Assembly (NCBI GenBank): GCA_029547185.1
Contig: JAKPPU010000004.1
Location: 1 to 64,000 of the forward strand
Length of the DNA: 64,000 nucleotides
Reading direction: 5' to 3'
Source of the DNA: Deltaproteobacteria bacterium
GTDB lineage: Bacteria; Desulfobacterota; Desulfomonilia; UBA1062
This document shows, piece after piece, positions 1-8,329 of the stretch (the stretch's first letter is position 1; each line of letters begins with the position of its first letter). The notes below the pieces were generated by a model. The model saw only the letters and a list, made by a program, of their open reading frames with translations. It had not been told where the DNA came from and did no database searches. Made by a program: the position numbers and the translations under genes.

Positions 1-564
1 GAGCACCAGCCTATCTTCTGGTTCTTGAAATATTGCTGGCGCCGGAAGGGCGAAGCCGTCGCTTTGTTGCGGTCTGACTACGACCCCAGGATAGATTCCT
101 TCATCATTCACAGGGGCATCTCGGACGGGAAGATCGTGGAGTACACAAAGGACGGGGACATCCATACAATCCCCTGCGTGAGTGCGTTCAAGCCCTGGCT
201 GAAGGAACGGCTGCATGACCTCCGCAGCCCGTACATGTTCTACTGCCCGAACACCCGGCTGAAGGACAAGCACTACACTTACGAGATCCTCGACAAGCTC
301 TGGAAAGATGCCAGGGAGGCGGCCGGCATCGAGATCAAAATCGGAATCCACGATGGCCTCCGAAAGAGTAATGCCTCCTATGCCCTGAACATAAAAAAGA
401 TGAACAAGTTTGATGTGCAGGCAATGGGGGACTGGGCAGATGTGCGAAGCGTCGAGCACTATGCCGATTACGAACTCGAGCGCCGTCGGGATCTGATGGA
501 GAGTATGGGCGAGGTGATACCCCTACCCGACAAAAAACCGACAAGAGAGCGGTCAAGTTATTGA
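1..564 (+). CDS. Tyrosine recombinase/integrase, C-terminal part (cut by window start)
   Basis: The frame is open to the first base, so the N-terminal DNA-binding part lies outside. What remains looks like the catalytic domain of a phage-type integrase: a box-I-like Arg-Lys-Gly-Glu (RRKGEA) near the start, a beta-hairpin with Lys (YTKDG), then IHDGLRKS, GDW and the presumed nucleophile Tyr in EHYADY. Box II is odd: the family motif is H-x-x-R, but here one extra Gly gives H-x3-R. The stop codon lies 16 bp before a tRNA 3'-end fragment, as expected for an integrase sitting at its own attachment site. Whether it is active cannot be told from half a gene. Confidence 0.72.
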   Translation, partial: EHQPIFWFLKYCWRRKGEAVALLRSDYDPRIDSFIIHRGISDGKIVEYTKDGDIHTIPCVSAFKPWLKERLHDLRSPYMFYCPNTRLKDKHYTYEILDKLWKDAREAAGIEIKIGIHDGLRKSNASYALNIKKMNKFDVQAMGDWADVRSVEHYADYELERRRDLMESMGEVIPLPDKKPTRERSSY

Positions 565-580
565 TTTTACTGGAGTTGTC

Positions 581-609
581 ATGGGTTCGATTCCCATGCG
601 CTTCCGCCA
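581..609 (+). other. tRNA 3'-end fragment, probable selC attachment site (att)
   Basis: The segment reads as a T-arm (ATGGG, loop TTCGATT, CCCAT) followed by GCGCTTCC, G and CCA. The acceptor strand is 8 nt instead of 7, and GCGCTTCCGCCA resembles the end of selenocysteine tRNA (selC), a known integration site. The bases upstream do not form the rest of a tRNA, so only the 3' end is present, as in an att copy left by integration. Identification as selC rather than another tRNA rests on the 8-nt arm and is inference. Confidence 0.6.
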
Positions 610-706
610 GTTTATCTAACAATTGGGTCTTCTGAAAATCTTTCTCATATGGTTACGGAAAAATCTGTGGAAAAGACTCTCAAGATGGAGAGCGTGCGGA
701 GCCTCT

Positions 707-1297
707 CTAAGCTGTTTTGGCACCGTCCATGAAGACGCCCATGATGGCGTTGACCGCGCGTTCCTGCCTCTTCTTTGTCAGGGGCTCTTTTCCCAGCACC
801 ATGACCGAAATGAATGTCTCTATTGCCCCGTAAAATATATAGGTGAGATGACGGGGAGGGATGTCCTTTTTGAGAATGCCCTGCTTTTGCCCTTCAAGCA
901 TGATATCCTCACATAAACTGAAAAACTTGAGGAATCGTGATAGTCCTTCTTGAGTATGGTAGACCGAGCTTCTGCAAACTTCGCTTACAAAGATGGAGAT
1001 CAGGTTCGGCCTCTGGACATAAGTATCGAGGAAAAATTGTATGATATGAATAAGCTTCTCACGGAAGACGCCATTTGACTCCTTTTCTCTATTCATCATG
1101 GCATAGAGCTCACTCCACCATTTCTCCACAATGAGATCGAACAGGACCTCTTTGCTTCCGAAATAATGGTACACAAGGCCATAAGAGACATTGGCCCTGC
1201 GAGCGATATCCGCCATTCTGGCATTGGCATATCCTTTCTGGCGGAAGACTTCGAGAGCTGCATCAATGATCATTTCCTGCTTGTCTGTTTTAGCCAT
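707..1297 (-). CDS. TetR/AcrR family transcriptional regulator
   Basis: A 196-aa protein with the N-terminal TetR helix-turn-helix (MADIARRANVSYGLVYHYF, about residues 28-46) and a helical C-terminal ligand and dimer domain. The start at 1297 was chosen over an upstream ATG at 1348 because it follows AAGGTGAG at good spacing and begins the conserved domain almost at once. The gene is divergent from the DUF1285 gene, and the intergenic region holds an inverted repeat. The ligand and targets are unknown; proteins of this type often repress neighbouring genes. Confidence 0.88.
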   Translation of the reverse strand: MAKTDKQEMIIDAALEVFRQKGYANARMADIARRANVSYGLVYHYFGSKEVLFDLIVEKWWSELYAMMNREKESNGVFREKLIHIIQFFLDTYVQRPNLISIFVSEVCRSSVYHTQEGLSRFLKFFSLCEDIMLEGQKQGILKKDIPPRHLTYIFYGAIETFISVMVLGKEPLTKKRQERAVNAIMGVFMDGAKTA

Positions 1298-1367
1298 AAA
1301 CTCACCTTGCCACTCAAGATATGGAGACAATATCCTTTTGATTAACATGATATAGTACGGGAATCAA

Positions 1368-1404
1368 CAATGCATGAGCCCATCGAAGGTATGTTGATGC
1401 ATTG
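1368..1404. promoter_or_regulatory. Inverted repeat, candidate TetR operator
   Basis: CAATGCAT (1368-1375) and ATGCATTG (1397-1404) are exact inverted copies 21 bp apart, between the divergent TetR gene and the DUF1285 gene. The position suits an autoregulatory operator, but the spacer is long for a single TetR dimer site. Confidence 0.3.
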
Positions 1405-1457
1405 GGGATAAATATATATTATCTTGAAAGGTGATAAATTAATAATGAGGTGCATCT

Positions 1458-1934
1458 ATGGAGCGAAGTGGGATGATAGACGTCACAGGGACTTGCAAGA
1501 TACGAATTGATAAGGAAGGCAAGTGGTATTATCAGGATAATGAAATAATAAATCCCCTCGTGCTGGATTTTTTCTGCAAAGCCCTTGAGCGGGATGACGA
1601 AGGCAGGTACTTGCTCGTCATCGACAAAGAAATATGCTACCTTGAGGTCGATGACACGCCGTTCGTAGTGACTTCTCTCAGGGGAGAACCGGAGACCGGA
1701 TTGTCCGTGTTATTGAACACAGGCTCTCTTTACGGGCTTGATCCTGAAACGCTGTCCGTCGGAGATGATAACGTCATGTATTGTACAATACCCTCTGGCA
1801 TGAAAGTGCGTTTTTCCCGAACCGCATACTATATGCTAGCCAACATCATGGACGAAGATGAGAATGGTAATATCATCCTGAAGATAAGCAAAAAGACCTA
1901 CTGTATATCAATAGATCGGCCAGGCAGGGATTGA
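1458..1934 (+). CDS. DUF1285 family protein
   Basis: A 158-aa soluble protein with no signal peptide. It follows the DUF1285 pattern: a strand ending in the form 'G-x-W-Y-Y-x-x-x-x-I' (residues 18-29), then LLVIDKE and LEVDDTPFVV (around 52-71), and an Arg-hydrophobic end segment (VRFSRTAYYML, about 122-132). The start is supported by GAGGTG 6 bp upstream. The biochemical role of the family is not established. It lies between a divergent TetR gene and the convergent flagellar block. Confidence 0.7.
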   Translation: MERSGMIDVTGTCKIRIDKEGKWYYQDNEIINPLVLDFFCKALERDDEGRYLLVIDKEICYLEVDDTPFVVTSLRGEPETGLSVLLNTGSLYGLDPETLSVGDDNVMYCTIPSGMKVRFSRTAYYMLANIMDEDENGNIILKISKKTYCISIDRPGRD

Positions 1935-1974
1935 TCTGCAGCGTTGATATTCCAGATAATTTTTAAATAATGTC

Positions 1975-3885
1975 CTAACTGCCGCTTAAGGAATTGATCT
2001 GGCTGGTCAGCCAGTTCTGTTGCGACATCAGGGTATTCAAGAGCTTTTCCATGGCCGTGTACTTGGCAATGAGGGTCTCCTCATATTTTGACAGGCGTAC
2101 TTCCATCTTTTCAATATTTTCGTCAATGTTATCTATCTGTCTCTGTATCGATTCCTGCTTGTTCGCTACATACCCATCGATGCTGTCCGTCATGGAATAG
2201 AGTGCCCGGTCAAGCTTCTCAGCGACCCCCTCGGTGAAGGAGAAATCGAACGTGCCGCTACTGCTCCCGGTATACCTGATCACCAGTCCTTCGACATCCT
2301 GGCCATCGTCACCGGTGAGAACCTGACCCTTACCGGTCATGGTCATAACTTCCGTGGATCCCTGCTTCCTGATTGTACCGACCACATCGACACCCTGCGT
2401 AACCTCGGCCAGACCCAGATTGCCTCCCGATACGGATACAGTGAAGTTCCCTGGGGTCCCGTAGTAGTCACTGGTTAAACTCAATTGTCCTCCGATATCC
2501 TGGGCGGTTATTCCCAACGTATCGGCGGCATTGATGGCATCAACGATGGCAGTGATATCCGAACCTGTGCTCAGTAAGATGTTCTGTGCCGTACCCCTGG
2601 AATTTGTCAGTGTCAGCGTGATATTCTCGCTCAGCGTCCCGGAAAATCCGCTGCCGACAGTATTGGCTTTGGTGGCGGCTTGAGTGACCGTCACTTCGTA
2701 GTCACCTCCAGCTACATCTATGCCTGAGGCGACATAGGTGAGATTACTGCTCGTGCTTGAACCATGAGCTGCAAAGAGGTTCACGATATCTTCAAAATTC
2801 GACTTCAGATAGCCGTCCAGTTTATCATCATCGATGGAAAGCTGCCCGGCCTTGTCGAGATTGATCCCGATGAGGCTCAGGTGATCAAGGGTGGAATCCA
2901 GACCGCTGACTCCGGATAGAATAACATTTCTCAGAGAGCTCTTGATGGTCTGGAGTGATGAGTCGGCAAAGAGCGCCCCCGTGGTTTTGCCGTCTTCCGA
3001 TACGGTATTCTGGCTGGTGATATAACTCATCACCTCGTTGTAGCTTTCGACAAAATCCTGAATCTTCCCTTTTATCCCGTCATGATTCCGTTTGACATTA
3101 AGTGTTATGGTTGCATCCGGATCTGCACCGACGAGATTGAGGGTGACACCGTTAATCACATCGGTTATGGTATTCGTGCTGCGGGTGATGGTAAAGCCCT
3201 TATCGCCATCAATAACGATCTCGGCATCCTGTCCGTCGACGATTCTATTCTCGGCTGTATTTGCGTCATCCAAGCCCAGGCCTGCGCCATCGATTACGGT
3301 CATGCCGGCCGCACCGGTAGTTTGGGATGTGAGGGTCAGTCGGTACTTGGTACTCGATATACTCACGATCGATGCCGTTACATCAATGGGGTCATCCCCG
3401 AAGTTCAGATCGTTGATCTTCTTCTGGATGTTGCTGAGGCTGTCCGTTGCTTCGATAGTGACTGCATGACCATTGATTGTGAGATCGCCGGAAATATTCA
3501 AGGCTTCGTTCAATGAAGAAAACTCGTTGCTCTTACGTTTCTCAGCCGTGGCCAATTTGTTGACGGTAATTGTATAAGAGCCTTCCGAGGCATTCGAGCC
3601 AACGGCAAAATTCAAAATGTCATCAATATCACTGCTTGTACCGGTAATGGCAGCGGATGGTTTGAAGACATCGAAATCATCCAACGAAGAAAGTGAGCCG
3701 GCTGCGGTTTTCAGGGAGAGGAGCTTCGTATTGAGCTCATTCCAGGCGGACTTCTTGTCGGTAAGCGTTGTCTGCCTGTTCTCGAGCAGCGTGATGGGCT
3801 TTCGCTCGAGTTCAACGAGTTGGCTGATCATGGTTTTCCAGTCAAGCCCTGATGAAATCCCTGAAATTGAAAACGTCGATGCCAT
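1975..3885 (-). CDS. fliD: Flagellar hook-associated protein 2 (filament cap)
   Basis: A 636-aa protein with the FliD N-terminal domain (SGISSGLDWKTMISQLVELE, residues 8-27, then a heptad region to about 75). A flagellin-IN-like segment follows (about 100-170), and the C-terminal FliD domain ends in a coiled coil (about 575-636). It has a second flagellin-IN-like insertion (about 375-500) that makes it longer than typical 450-480-aa FliD. FliD pentamers cap the growing filament and fold exported flagellin. AGGGGGA precedes the start. It is last in the fliC-flaG-fliD order, which is common. Confidence 0.95.
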   Translation of the reverse strand: MASTFSISGISSGLDWKTMISQLVELERKPITLLENRQTTLTDKKSAWNELNTKLLSLKTAAGSLSSLDDFDVFKPSAAITGTSSDIDDILNFAVGSNASEGSYTITVNKLATAEKRKSNEFSSLNEALNISGDLTINGHAVTIEATDSLSNIQKKINDLNFGDDPIDVTASIVSISSTKYRLTLTSQTTGAAGMTVIDGAGLGLDDANTAENRIVDGQDAEIVIDGDKGFTITRSTNTITDVINGVTLNLVGADPDATITLNVKRNHDGIKGKIQDFVESYNEVMSYITSQNTVSEDGKTTGALFADSSLQTIKSSLRNVILSGVSGLDSTLDHLSLIGINLDKAGQLSIDDDKLDGYLKSNFEDIVNLFAAHGSSTSSNLTYVASGIDVAGGDYEVTVTQAATKANTVGSGFSGTLSENITLTLTNSRGTAQNILLSTGSDITAIVDAINAADTLGITAQDIGGQLSLTSDYYGTPGNFTVSVSGGNLGLAEVTQGVDVVGTIRKQGSTEVMTMTGKGQVLTGDDGQDVEGLVIRYTGSSSGTFDFSFTEGVAEKLDRALYSMTDSIDGYVANKQESIQRQIDNIDENIEKMEVRLSKYEETLIAKYTAMEKLLNTLMSQQNWLTSQINSLSGS

Positions 3886-3913
3886 AAGCTTCCCCCTTTA
3901 CCCCCTCTGGAAC

Positions 3914-3959
3914 AATGCATCAAGGCCCCAGAGAATAGTCTCCAGGACCTTGATGCATT
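3914..3959. repeat. 12-bp inverted repeat between flaG and fliD
   Basis: AATGCATCAAGG (3914-3925) pairs exactly with CCTTGATGCATT (3948-3959) around a 22-nt loop. It lies just after the flaG stop and before the fliD ribosome binding site. No T-run follows in the direction of transcription, so a processing or attenuation hairpin between cistrons is more likely than a strong terminator. Confidence 0.5.
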
Positions 3960-3965
3960 TCTTTC

Positions 3966-4346
3966 TCATACCTGCTTTTCCACAAGCAGCCCGGACATTT
4001 CTCTCAGCCGTTCTCTCAGATTTAATACTTCTTCCGGTGGTATCTCCATGATCACTTCACCGGTATTCTCGTCCACTACCTTTACCACGATATCATTCGA
4101 CTGATCGTCGATAATGAATCTTATGGATCGGTTCATGGACTTCAGCTGACCATTTACCTTTTCTATGTCCTGCTGAATCTCATCGGCAGATCGTGAGTAA
4201 TTCTGTAGGAGTCTCTGAGGTTCTTGCGCTTCCTTGTTGTTCTTACTGGGCAATGCCTTGGCTGTGGCTGCAGAACCTGCTTTGGATTTTTCTATCCATG
4301 CAGAATCCGCTGGTAGCGTTCTGATGTTCTCGACTCTCATAGCCAC
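3966..4346 (-). CDS. flaG: FlaG family protein
   Basis: A 126-aa protein whose C-terminal half (about 70-120) is the FlaG domain: RFIIDDQSNDIVVKVVD, then GEVIMEIPPEEVLNLRERL. The N-terminal half is low-complexity, as usual in FlaG. FlaG influences filament length and is nearly always encoded beside flagellin and fliD, as here. The start is preceded by AAGGAGGGTG. Confidence 0.9.
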   Translation of the reverse strand: MAMRVENIRTLPADSAWIEKSKAGSAATAKALPSKNNKEAQEPQRLLQNYSRSADEIQQDIEKVNGQLKSMNRSIRFIIDDQSNDIVVKVVDENTGEVIMEIPPEEVLNLRERLREMSGLLVEKQV

Positions 4347-4372
4347 ACCCTCCTTTCGGTCGTGAATTCATG

Positions 4373-4395
4373 GGGAGAGGAAGGTTTCCTCTCCC
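4373..4395. terminator. Stem-loop between flagellin and flaG
   Basis: GGGAGAGGAA (4373-4382) and TTCCTCTCCC (4386-4395) form a perfect 10-bp stem with a 3-nt loop, just downstream of the flagellin stop. There is no U-tract on the minus-strand transcript, so it may stabilise the flagellin mRNA or partly attenuate read-through into flaG. Confidence 0.5.
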
Positions 4396-4415
4396 TTGAA
4401 TCTTTATGACCAGTA

Positions 4416-5234
4416 TTAGCCGAACAGGGTGAGAACGCCCTGCGAGGACATGTTGGCATGTGCGAGCATTGCCGTACCGGCCTGGAGCATAATCTGGTTC
4501 TTGGTGAAGGTCACCATCTCTGAAGCCATGTCGACGTCCCTGATGACCGAATCAGCTGCCGAGAAGTTCTCGATCTGCACCTGGAGGTTGGAATAGGTGT
4601 AATCGAGCCTGTTCATCGTAGCACCGATGTCACCCAGAATAGTAGCAAGGCTATCGATGGCGTCATCGATCGATGCAAGAGCAGTCCGAGCATTCTCAGC
4701 AGTGCTGAGATCTGTGCTGTCGAGGTTGAGGCCGCTCACCGTGAGGGCCGAGGTGCTGAGCGAAATCTGAGAGGCGGTCGTATTATCAGAACCGACCTGG
4801 AAGGTACCCGTGTAGGCTGAGCTCAAAAGGGCCACACCCTGATACTTGGTGGATTCCGAGATACGGGTGATCTCAGCTGAAAGCTTGTCGAACTCAGCAT
4901 CGATCTTGCTGAGGTCCGATGAGGCGTTAGCTGAAGAGGCCTGGGTGGCCAGTTCCTTCATTCTCTCGAGAATGCCTTCGATCTGATTGGCCGAACCTTC
5001 CGCGACCGCCAGCAGTGCCTTGCCTTCGGTGACGTTTCTGGATGCAACGGTAAGAGACCTGACATTGGCGCGGAGCCTGTTGGCAATGGCCAGACCTGCT
5101 GCATCATCGGATGCACGGTTGATGCGATAACCGCTGGAGAGTTTCTCCATGCTGGAGTTGAGTTTTGCTTCGGTGCCGAGTAACTGCCGGTGTGCATTGA
5201 GTGCTGCTACATTGGTATTAATACGAAGTGCCAT
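4416..5234 (-). CDS. fliC: Flagellin
   Basis: A 272-aa filament protein with the conserved N-terminal helix (MALRINTNVAALNAHRQ; LSSGYRINRASDDAAGLAIA, about 32-51) and C-terminal helix (MNRLDYTYSNLQVQIENF and the Leu-Phe-Gly end). The central variable D2/D3 region is almost absent, giving a short flagellin exported by the flagellar type III system. The start at 5234 was chosen because MALRIN is the canonical flagellin start and AAGGAGGA lies 7 bp upstream; an ATG 33 bp earlier would add unrelated residues. Many Ser/Thr in the mid region (about 130-190) could be glycosylation sites, given the neighbouring glycosyltransferase. Confidence 0.97.
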   Translation of the reverse strand: MALRINTNVAALNAHRQLLGTEAKLNSSMEKLSSGYRINRASDDAAGLAIANRLRANVRSLTVASRNVTEGKALLAVAEGSANQIEGILERMKELATQASSANASSDLSKIDAEFDKLSAEITRISESTKYQGVALLSSAYTGTFQVGSDNTTASQISLSTSALTVSGLNLDSTDLSTAENARTALASIDDAIDSLATILGDIGATMNRLDYTYSNLQVQIENFSAADSVIRDVDMASEMVTFTKNQIMLQAGTAMLAHANMSSQGVLTLFG

Positions 5235-5241
5235 AATTAAA

Positions 5242-5276
5242 TCCTCCTTGATTTTGTTTTCGACCATCCTTGGTCG
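5242..5276 (-). promoter_or_regulatory. Candidate CsrA-binding leader of flagellin mRNA
   Basis: On the transcript, CGACCA-AGGA-TGGTCG (5276-5261) is a perfect 6-bp hairpin with GGA in its 4-nt loop and matches the ARGGAUG core of CsrA sites. A second GGA motif, AAGGAGGA (5249-5242), is the flagellin Shine-Dalgarno. One looped GGA plus one GGA over the ribosome binding site is the arrangement known for CsrA repression of Bacillus hag. Further GGA motifs lie upstream (about 5297-5335). Confidence 0.5.
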
Positions 5277-5359
5277 TGTTTTTTTGTTGTAACCAGGTCA
5301 ACGATCCTGATCTAGCCGTTTTCCTATCCTCACCTCCTCTCTTTGCCTTACATTCTTTT

Positions 5360-5387
5360 CTATCGTCAAGCACTGGAGAATACTTGA
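5360..5387 (-). promoter_or_regulatory. Candidate sigma-28 (FliA) promoter of flagellin
   Basis: The minus strand reads TCAA (5387-5384), a 16-nt spacer and GACGATAG (5367-5360), close to the sigma-28 consensus TAAA-N15-GCCGATAA. The site lies about 125 bp upstream of the flagellin start, leaving a long untranslated leader. Two mismatches and the extra spacer base keep this tentative. Confidence 0.4.
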
Positions 5388-5400
5388 AACCATTTTTTCA

Positions 5401-6930
5401 TCACCCTTTGAGCAGCTCTCTTATCTTTATCATGTGGGGGTTCCTCTTCAGGGCTTCTTGTAAGATCATGCGGGCATCATCACTTTGGCCGGTCATTTCA
5501 GCGGCGTCCCATACATTGAGCAGAATGTCCTCATTTTCCGGGCCGGTTTCCACCGCCTTTTTGAAAAGAATGTATGCATCGTCGTATTTTCCAAAATACC
5601 AGGAAACCAATCCCAGCCCATTGAATGCCTCAAAACTTTGAGGGTTTGCATCGATTATCCGGATATAGATTTTACTGGCTTCAATATACGCATGTTTGGT
5701 GAGCAACTCTCTTCCCTCGCGAAGAAGGTCTTCTTCTGAAGGCCTCGGCTTATTCTGAAGCTTGTGCAAGAGCTCGGATATTCGTGGGGTGGCTTCTCTT
5801 CTGAGTGCCTCTTTCAAGAGTTTTTCAGCCTCCTCGTGTCTACCCAAGCTCATGAGTATTGACGTGGCCGCTTCCAGGCAGGATATTCTCAGGCCGTTAT
5901 AGTCCACCTGAACCGATGTTATCATATTCTTGCATTCAAGGGCTCGGTAAAATTTTTCCAAGGCCGCTTCGCTTTCATTGAGGTGCATAAGCGCATATCC
6001 CCACTGGTACCAGCCCTGCATACCTTTTGGCCGATCCTCCACCGCACACCGCGCCCATCTTGCGGCCTCTTTGTAGTTATTCAATTGATTATGTGTTTTC
6101 GCCATGGCAACCAGCGACCCGTAATATACATCAGCCTGAGTATCACGTGCACCGGGCGTGGTCGCAATACGTTCATAATGGCCCTGTGCCTCTTGAAACC
6201 TGTTAAAATATAAAAGAGTATTGGCATACAGAAATCTAAGCGAGAATGCGTCAGGATTACTTGCTAGCTCTTCCCCCAAGAGGAGCAGGTTACGTTCCAT
6301 TTTTGAGAAAATCTGCTCGAGTTTTTCATATCCTGTGTGTATGATCTTTACCGGAAGATGCACTCCCTTGAATCCGTGTCTCTTGGCAGACATGGTTATA
6401 CTTTCATGAACCCGGTTTTCAAATATCAGTCGTGGGTCATTCGGAAAAAGGCGTGCCTGCATAAAGGGAGGAGAGAATCCACCGGCTATCTTACTGATGA
6501 TTTGGAGACTATATACACAATCATCCTTAAGTGTGTGTTTTAAGGATTGGAGTTTCTTGACATCTTCGGGTTCAATCCTATCATCTGCATCCAACCATAA
6601 TATCCAGCCTGCCTTAGCTTCGTCTTTTGAGCGGTTTCGGGCAAAGCTGAAATCCCCTGTCCACGCCTGAGAGACAACACGAGCCCCCATAGTATGGGCG
6701 ATAGTGATCGTTCGGTCGGTTGATCCAGTGTCGACAACGATCAGTTCATCAGCAAGCCCTCTGATATCAGATAAAATGAGTGGTAGGTTCTCTTCTTCGT
6801 TTTTAACGATCATGCATATCGAAAGCGTATTGTCTCTACGATGCAAATGAGCACGTAAGGGGCCATGTATCTTTCCTTTGGGGTGCTTTTTCTTTTTCAT
6901 AATTGTTGGTAAATGCAAAAATAAAGCCAC
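5401..6930 (-). CDS. GT2 glycosyltransferase with TPR tail
   Basis: A 509-aa protein with an N-terminal GT-A fold (about 35-250): SICMIVKNEEENLP, VVDTGSTDRT and the metal/sugar-nucleotide motif DADD at 114-117. Tetratricopeptide repeats follow (about 230-505). It is paralogous to the GT2-TPR protein at 17650. The start is uncertain: a GTG at 6930 has GGGAGG about 12 bp upstream, while an ATG at 6900 (MKKKKHPKG) has no clear site. It lies directly upstream of flagellin on the same strand, so flagellin or surface glycan modification is plausible; the substrate is not visible in the sequence. Confidence 0.88.
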   Translation of the reverse strand: MALFLHLPTIMKKKKHPKGKIHGPLRAHLHRRDNTLSICMIVKNEEENLPLILSDIRGLADELIVVDTGSTDRTITIAHTMGARVVSQAWTGDFSFARNRSKDEAKAGWILWLDADDRIEPEDVKKLQSLKHTLKDDCVYSLQIISKIAGGFSPPFMQARLFPNDPRLIFENRVHESITMSAKRHGFKGVHLPVKIIHTGYEKLEQIFSKMERNLLLLGEELASNPDAFSLRFLYANTLLYFNRFQEAQGHYERIATTPGARDTQADVYYGSLVAMAKTHNQLNNYKEAARWARCAVEDRPKGMQGWYQWGYALMHLNESEAALEKFYRALECKNMITSVQVDYNGLRISCLEAATSILMSLGRHEEAEKLLKEALRREATPRISELLHKLQNKPRPSEEDLLREGRELLTKHAYIEASKIYIRIIDANPQSFEAFNGLGLVSWYFGKYDDAYILFKKAVETGPENEDILLNVWDAAEMTGQSDDARMILQEALKRNPHMIKIRELLKG

Positions 6931-7094
6931 GTAGCAAGGGCGCCTCCCACATTGCTTCCGAGTGCTAAATTGGGAAATAGATCCCTATGACCATCCCTCA
7001 AGCGACAATAAATGCAAGAGGAGATGAATTCATAAAAGCTTCTGCTCCTTTCAAGAACGGAATACAAGCGCGAGGCCTGTTTCTAAGTTAGAAG

Positions 7095-7117
7095 TGGCTC
7101 CGCAAATTAGGACAGGG
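7095..7117 (+). repeat. IS left terminal inverted repeat
   Basis: Begins TGGCTCCGCAAATTAGG and ends GACAGGG; pairs with 8330-8352 at 17 of 23 positions. Confidence 0.8.
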
Positions 7118-7178
7118 TGATAAGTGGATCTTGCTCAAAAGAGGATGATGAAATAGGGTCAACGAAAGGAGCAAGAAC

Positions 7179-7463
7179 ATGAAAAGGACAAGGCGGAACC
7201 ACTCGGCAAGTTTTAAGGCGAAAGTAGCATTGGCGGCAATCAAGGGGGACAAGACGCTCGTGGAGTTAGCAGAGCAGTTCGATGTGCACCCCAACCAGAT
7301 ATCGGACTGGAAGCAGCAGGTGCTCGATCGAGCATCCACCGTCTTTGAGGGACCAGGAAAAGGCAAGGAACCGGACTTGAAGGAGTTGCATGCCAAGATT
7401 GGCGAGCTGACTCTGGAGAACGATTTTTTAGAAAGAGCGCTCACCAAAGCGGGAAGGCTTTAG
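7179..7463 (+). CDS. IS3-family transposase OrfA (helix-turn-helix subunit)
   Basis: A 94-aa protein with a basic N-terminus and the IS3 OrfA helix-turn-helix (SFKAKVALAAIKGDKTLVEL, then FDVHPNQISDWKQQ). A C-terminal leucine-zipper-like helix follows (LKELHAKIGELTLENDFLER, about 67-86). It binds the inverted repeats. It ends at a TAG (7461-7463) that lies in the same frame as OrfB, not in the -1 arrangement usual for the family. AAAGGAGCAAGAAC precedes the ATG. Confidence 0.92.
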   Translation: MKRTRRNHSASFKAKVALAAIKGDKTLVELAEQFDVHPNQISDWKQQVLDRASTVFEGPGKGKEPDLKELHAKIGELTLENDFLERALTKAGRL

Positions 7464-7472
7464 CGCAAGAAG

Positions 7473-8294
7473 ATGATCGACCGCAGCCATGAATTGCCGG
7501 TAGCGAAGCAGTGCCGCATTTTGAAGTTGACACGTTCGAGCATATACTATCGGCCCCGGCCAGTTGAGCCAACTGAAATTGAGCTGATGCATCGGATAGA
7601 TAAGATTCACTTGGAGTATCCCTTTGCCGGATCTCGGATGCTTACGAGTATGCTCAGGCGTGAAGGGTTTGGAATCGGACGCCGTCACACCAGGACCCCG
7701 ATGAAGAAGATGGGCATCCATGCCCTGTATCGGAAACCTCATACCAGTAAGCGTCACCCGGCACATCCGGTCTATCCCTATCTGCTGAAAGGTCTCAAGA
7801 TCGAGCGACCGAATCAGGTCTGGGCGGCAGACATCACCTACATCCCGATGAGGCGGGGATTTGTCTATCTTGTTGTGATAATGGACTGGGCAACAAGGCG
7901 TGTGCTCTCCTGGCGGCTGTCCAATACTTTGAGCACGGATTTCTGTATCGAGGCGGCGCAAGAAGCCATTGGCCTTTACGGCCCGCCCGAGATCTTCAAC
8001 ACCGACCAGGGCAGCCAGTTTACCAGCTCGGAATTCACTGATCTTTTGAAGGAAAAGGGTGTTGCCATCAGCATGGACGGGAGAGGCTGCTGGCGTGATA
8101 ATGTGTTCGTGGAAAGGCTCTGGAAAAGCATCAAGTACGAGGAGGTCTATCTGCATGCCTACGACAGTGTCAGTGAAGCAAAAAGGGGCTTGGAGCGCTA
8201 TCTGACTTTCTACAATCACGTAAGGCCACATTCAGTGCTTGACGGGCTTACCCCGGATGAGGCTTATCAGGAGTATCTGGACAATGCGGCTTAA
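7473..8294 (+). CDS. IS3-family transposase OrfB (DDE integrase core)
   Basis: A 273-aa protein with the HTH_21-like segment (SIYYRP...YPFAGSRMLTSML) and an rve-type integrase core. The D-D-E residues are all present: AADITY, FNTDQGSQF and NVFVERLWKS. The end NHVRPHSVLDGLTPDEAY is typical. It starts 10 bp after the OrfA stop, in the same frame, so read-through of one amber codon would give a 371-residue OrfAB fusion. Its own ATG has only a weak purine-rich site upstream. It appears intact. Confidence 0.93.
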   Translation: MIDRSHELPVAKQCRILKLTRSSIYYRPRPVEPTEIELMHRIDKIHLEYPFAGSRMLTSMLRREGFGIGRRHTRTPMKKMGIHALYRKPHTSKRHPAHPVYPYLLKGLKIERPNQVWAADITYIPMRRGFVYLVVIMDWATRRVLSWRLSNTLSTDFCIEAAQEAIGLYGPPEIFNTDQGSQFTSSEFTDLLKEKGVAISMDGRGCWRDNVFVERLWKSIKYEEVYLHAYDSVSEAKRGLERYLTFYNHVRPHSVLDGLTPDEAYQEYLDNAA

Positions 8295-8329
8295 TGGGAT
8301 CGGCAAGACTCCACTTATAAATTGCCTTC

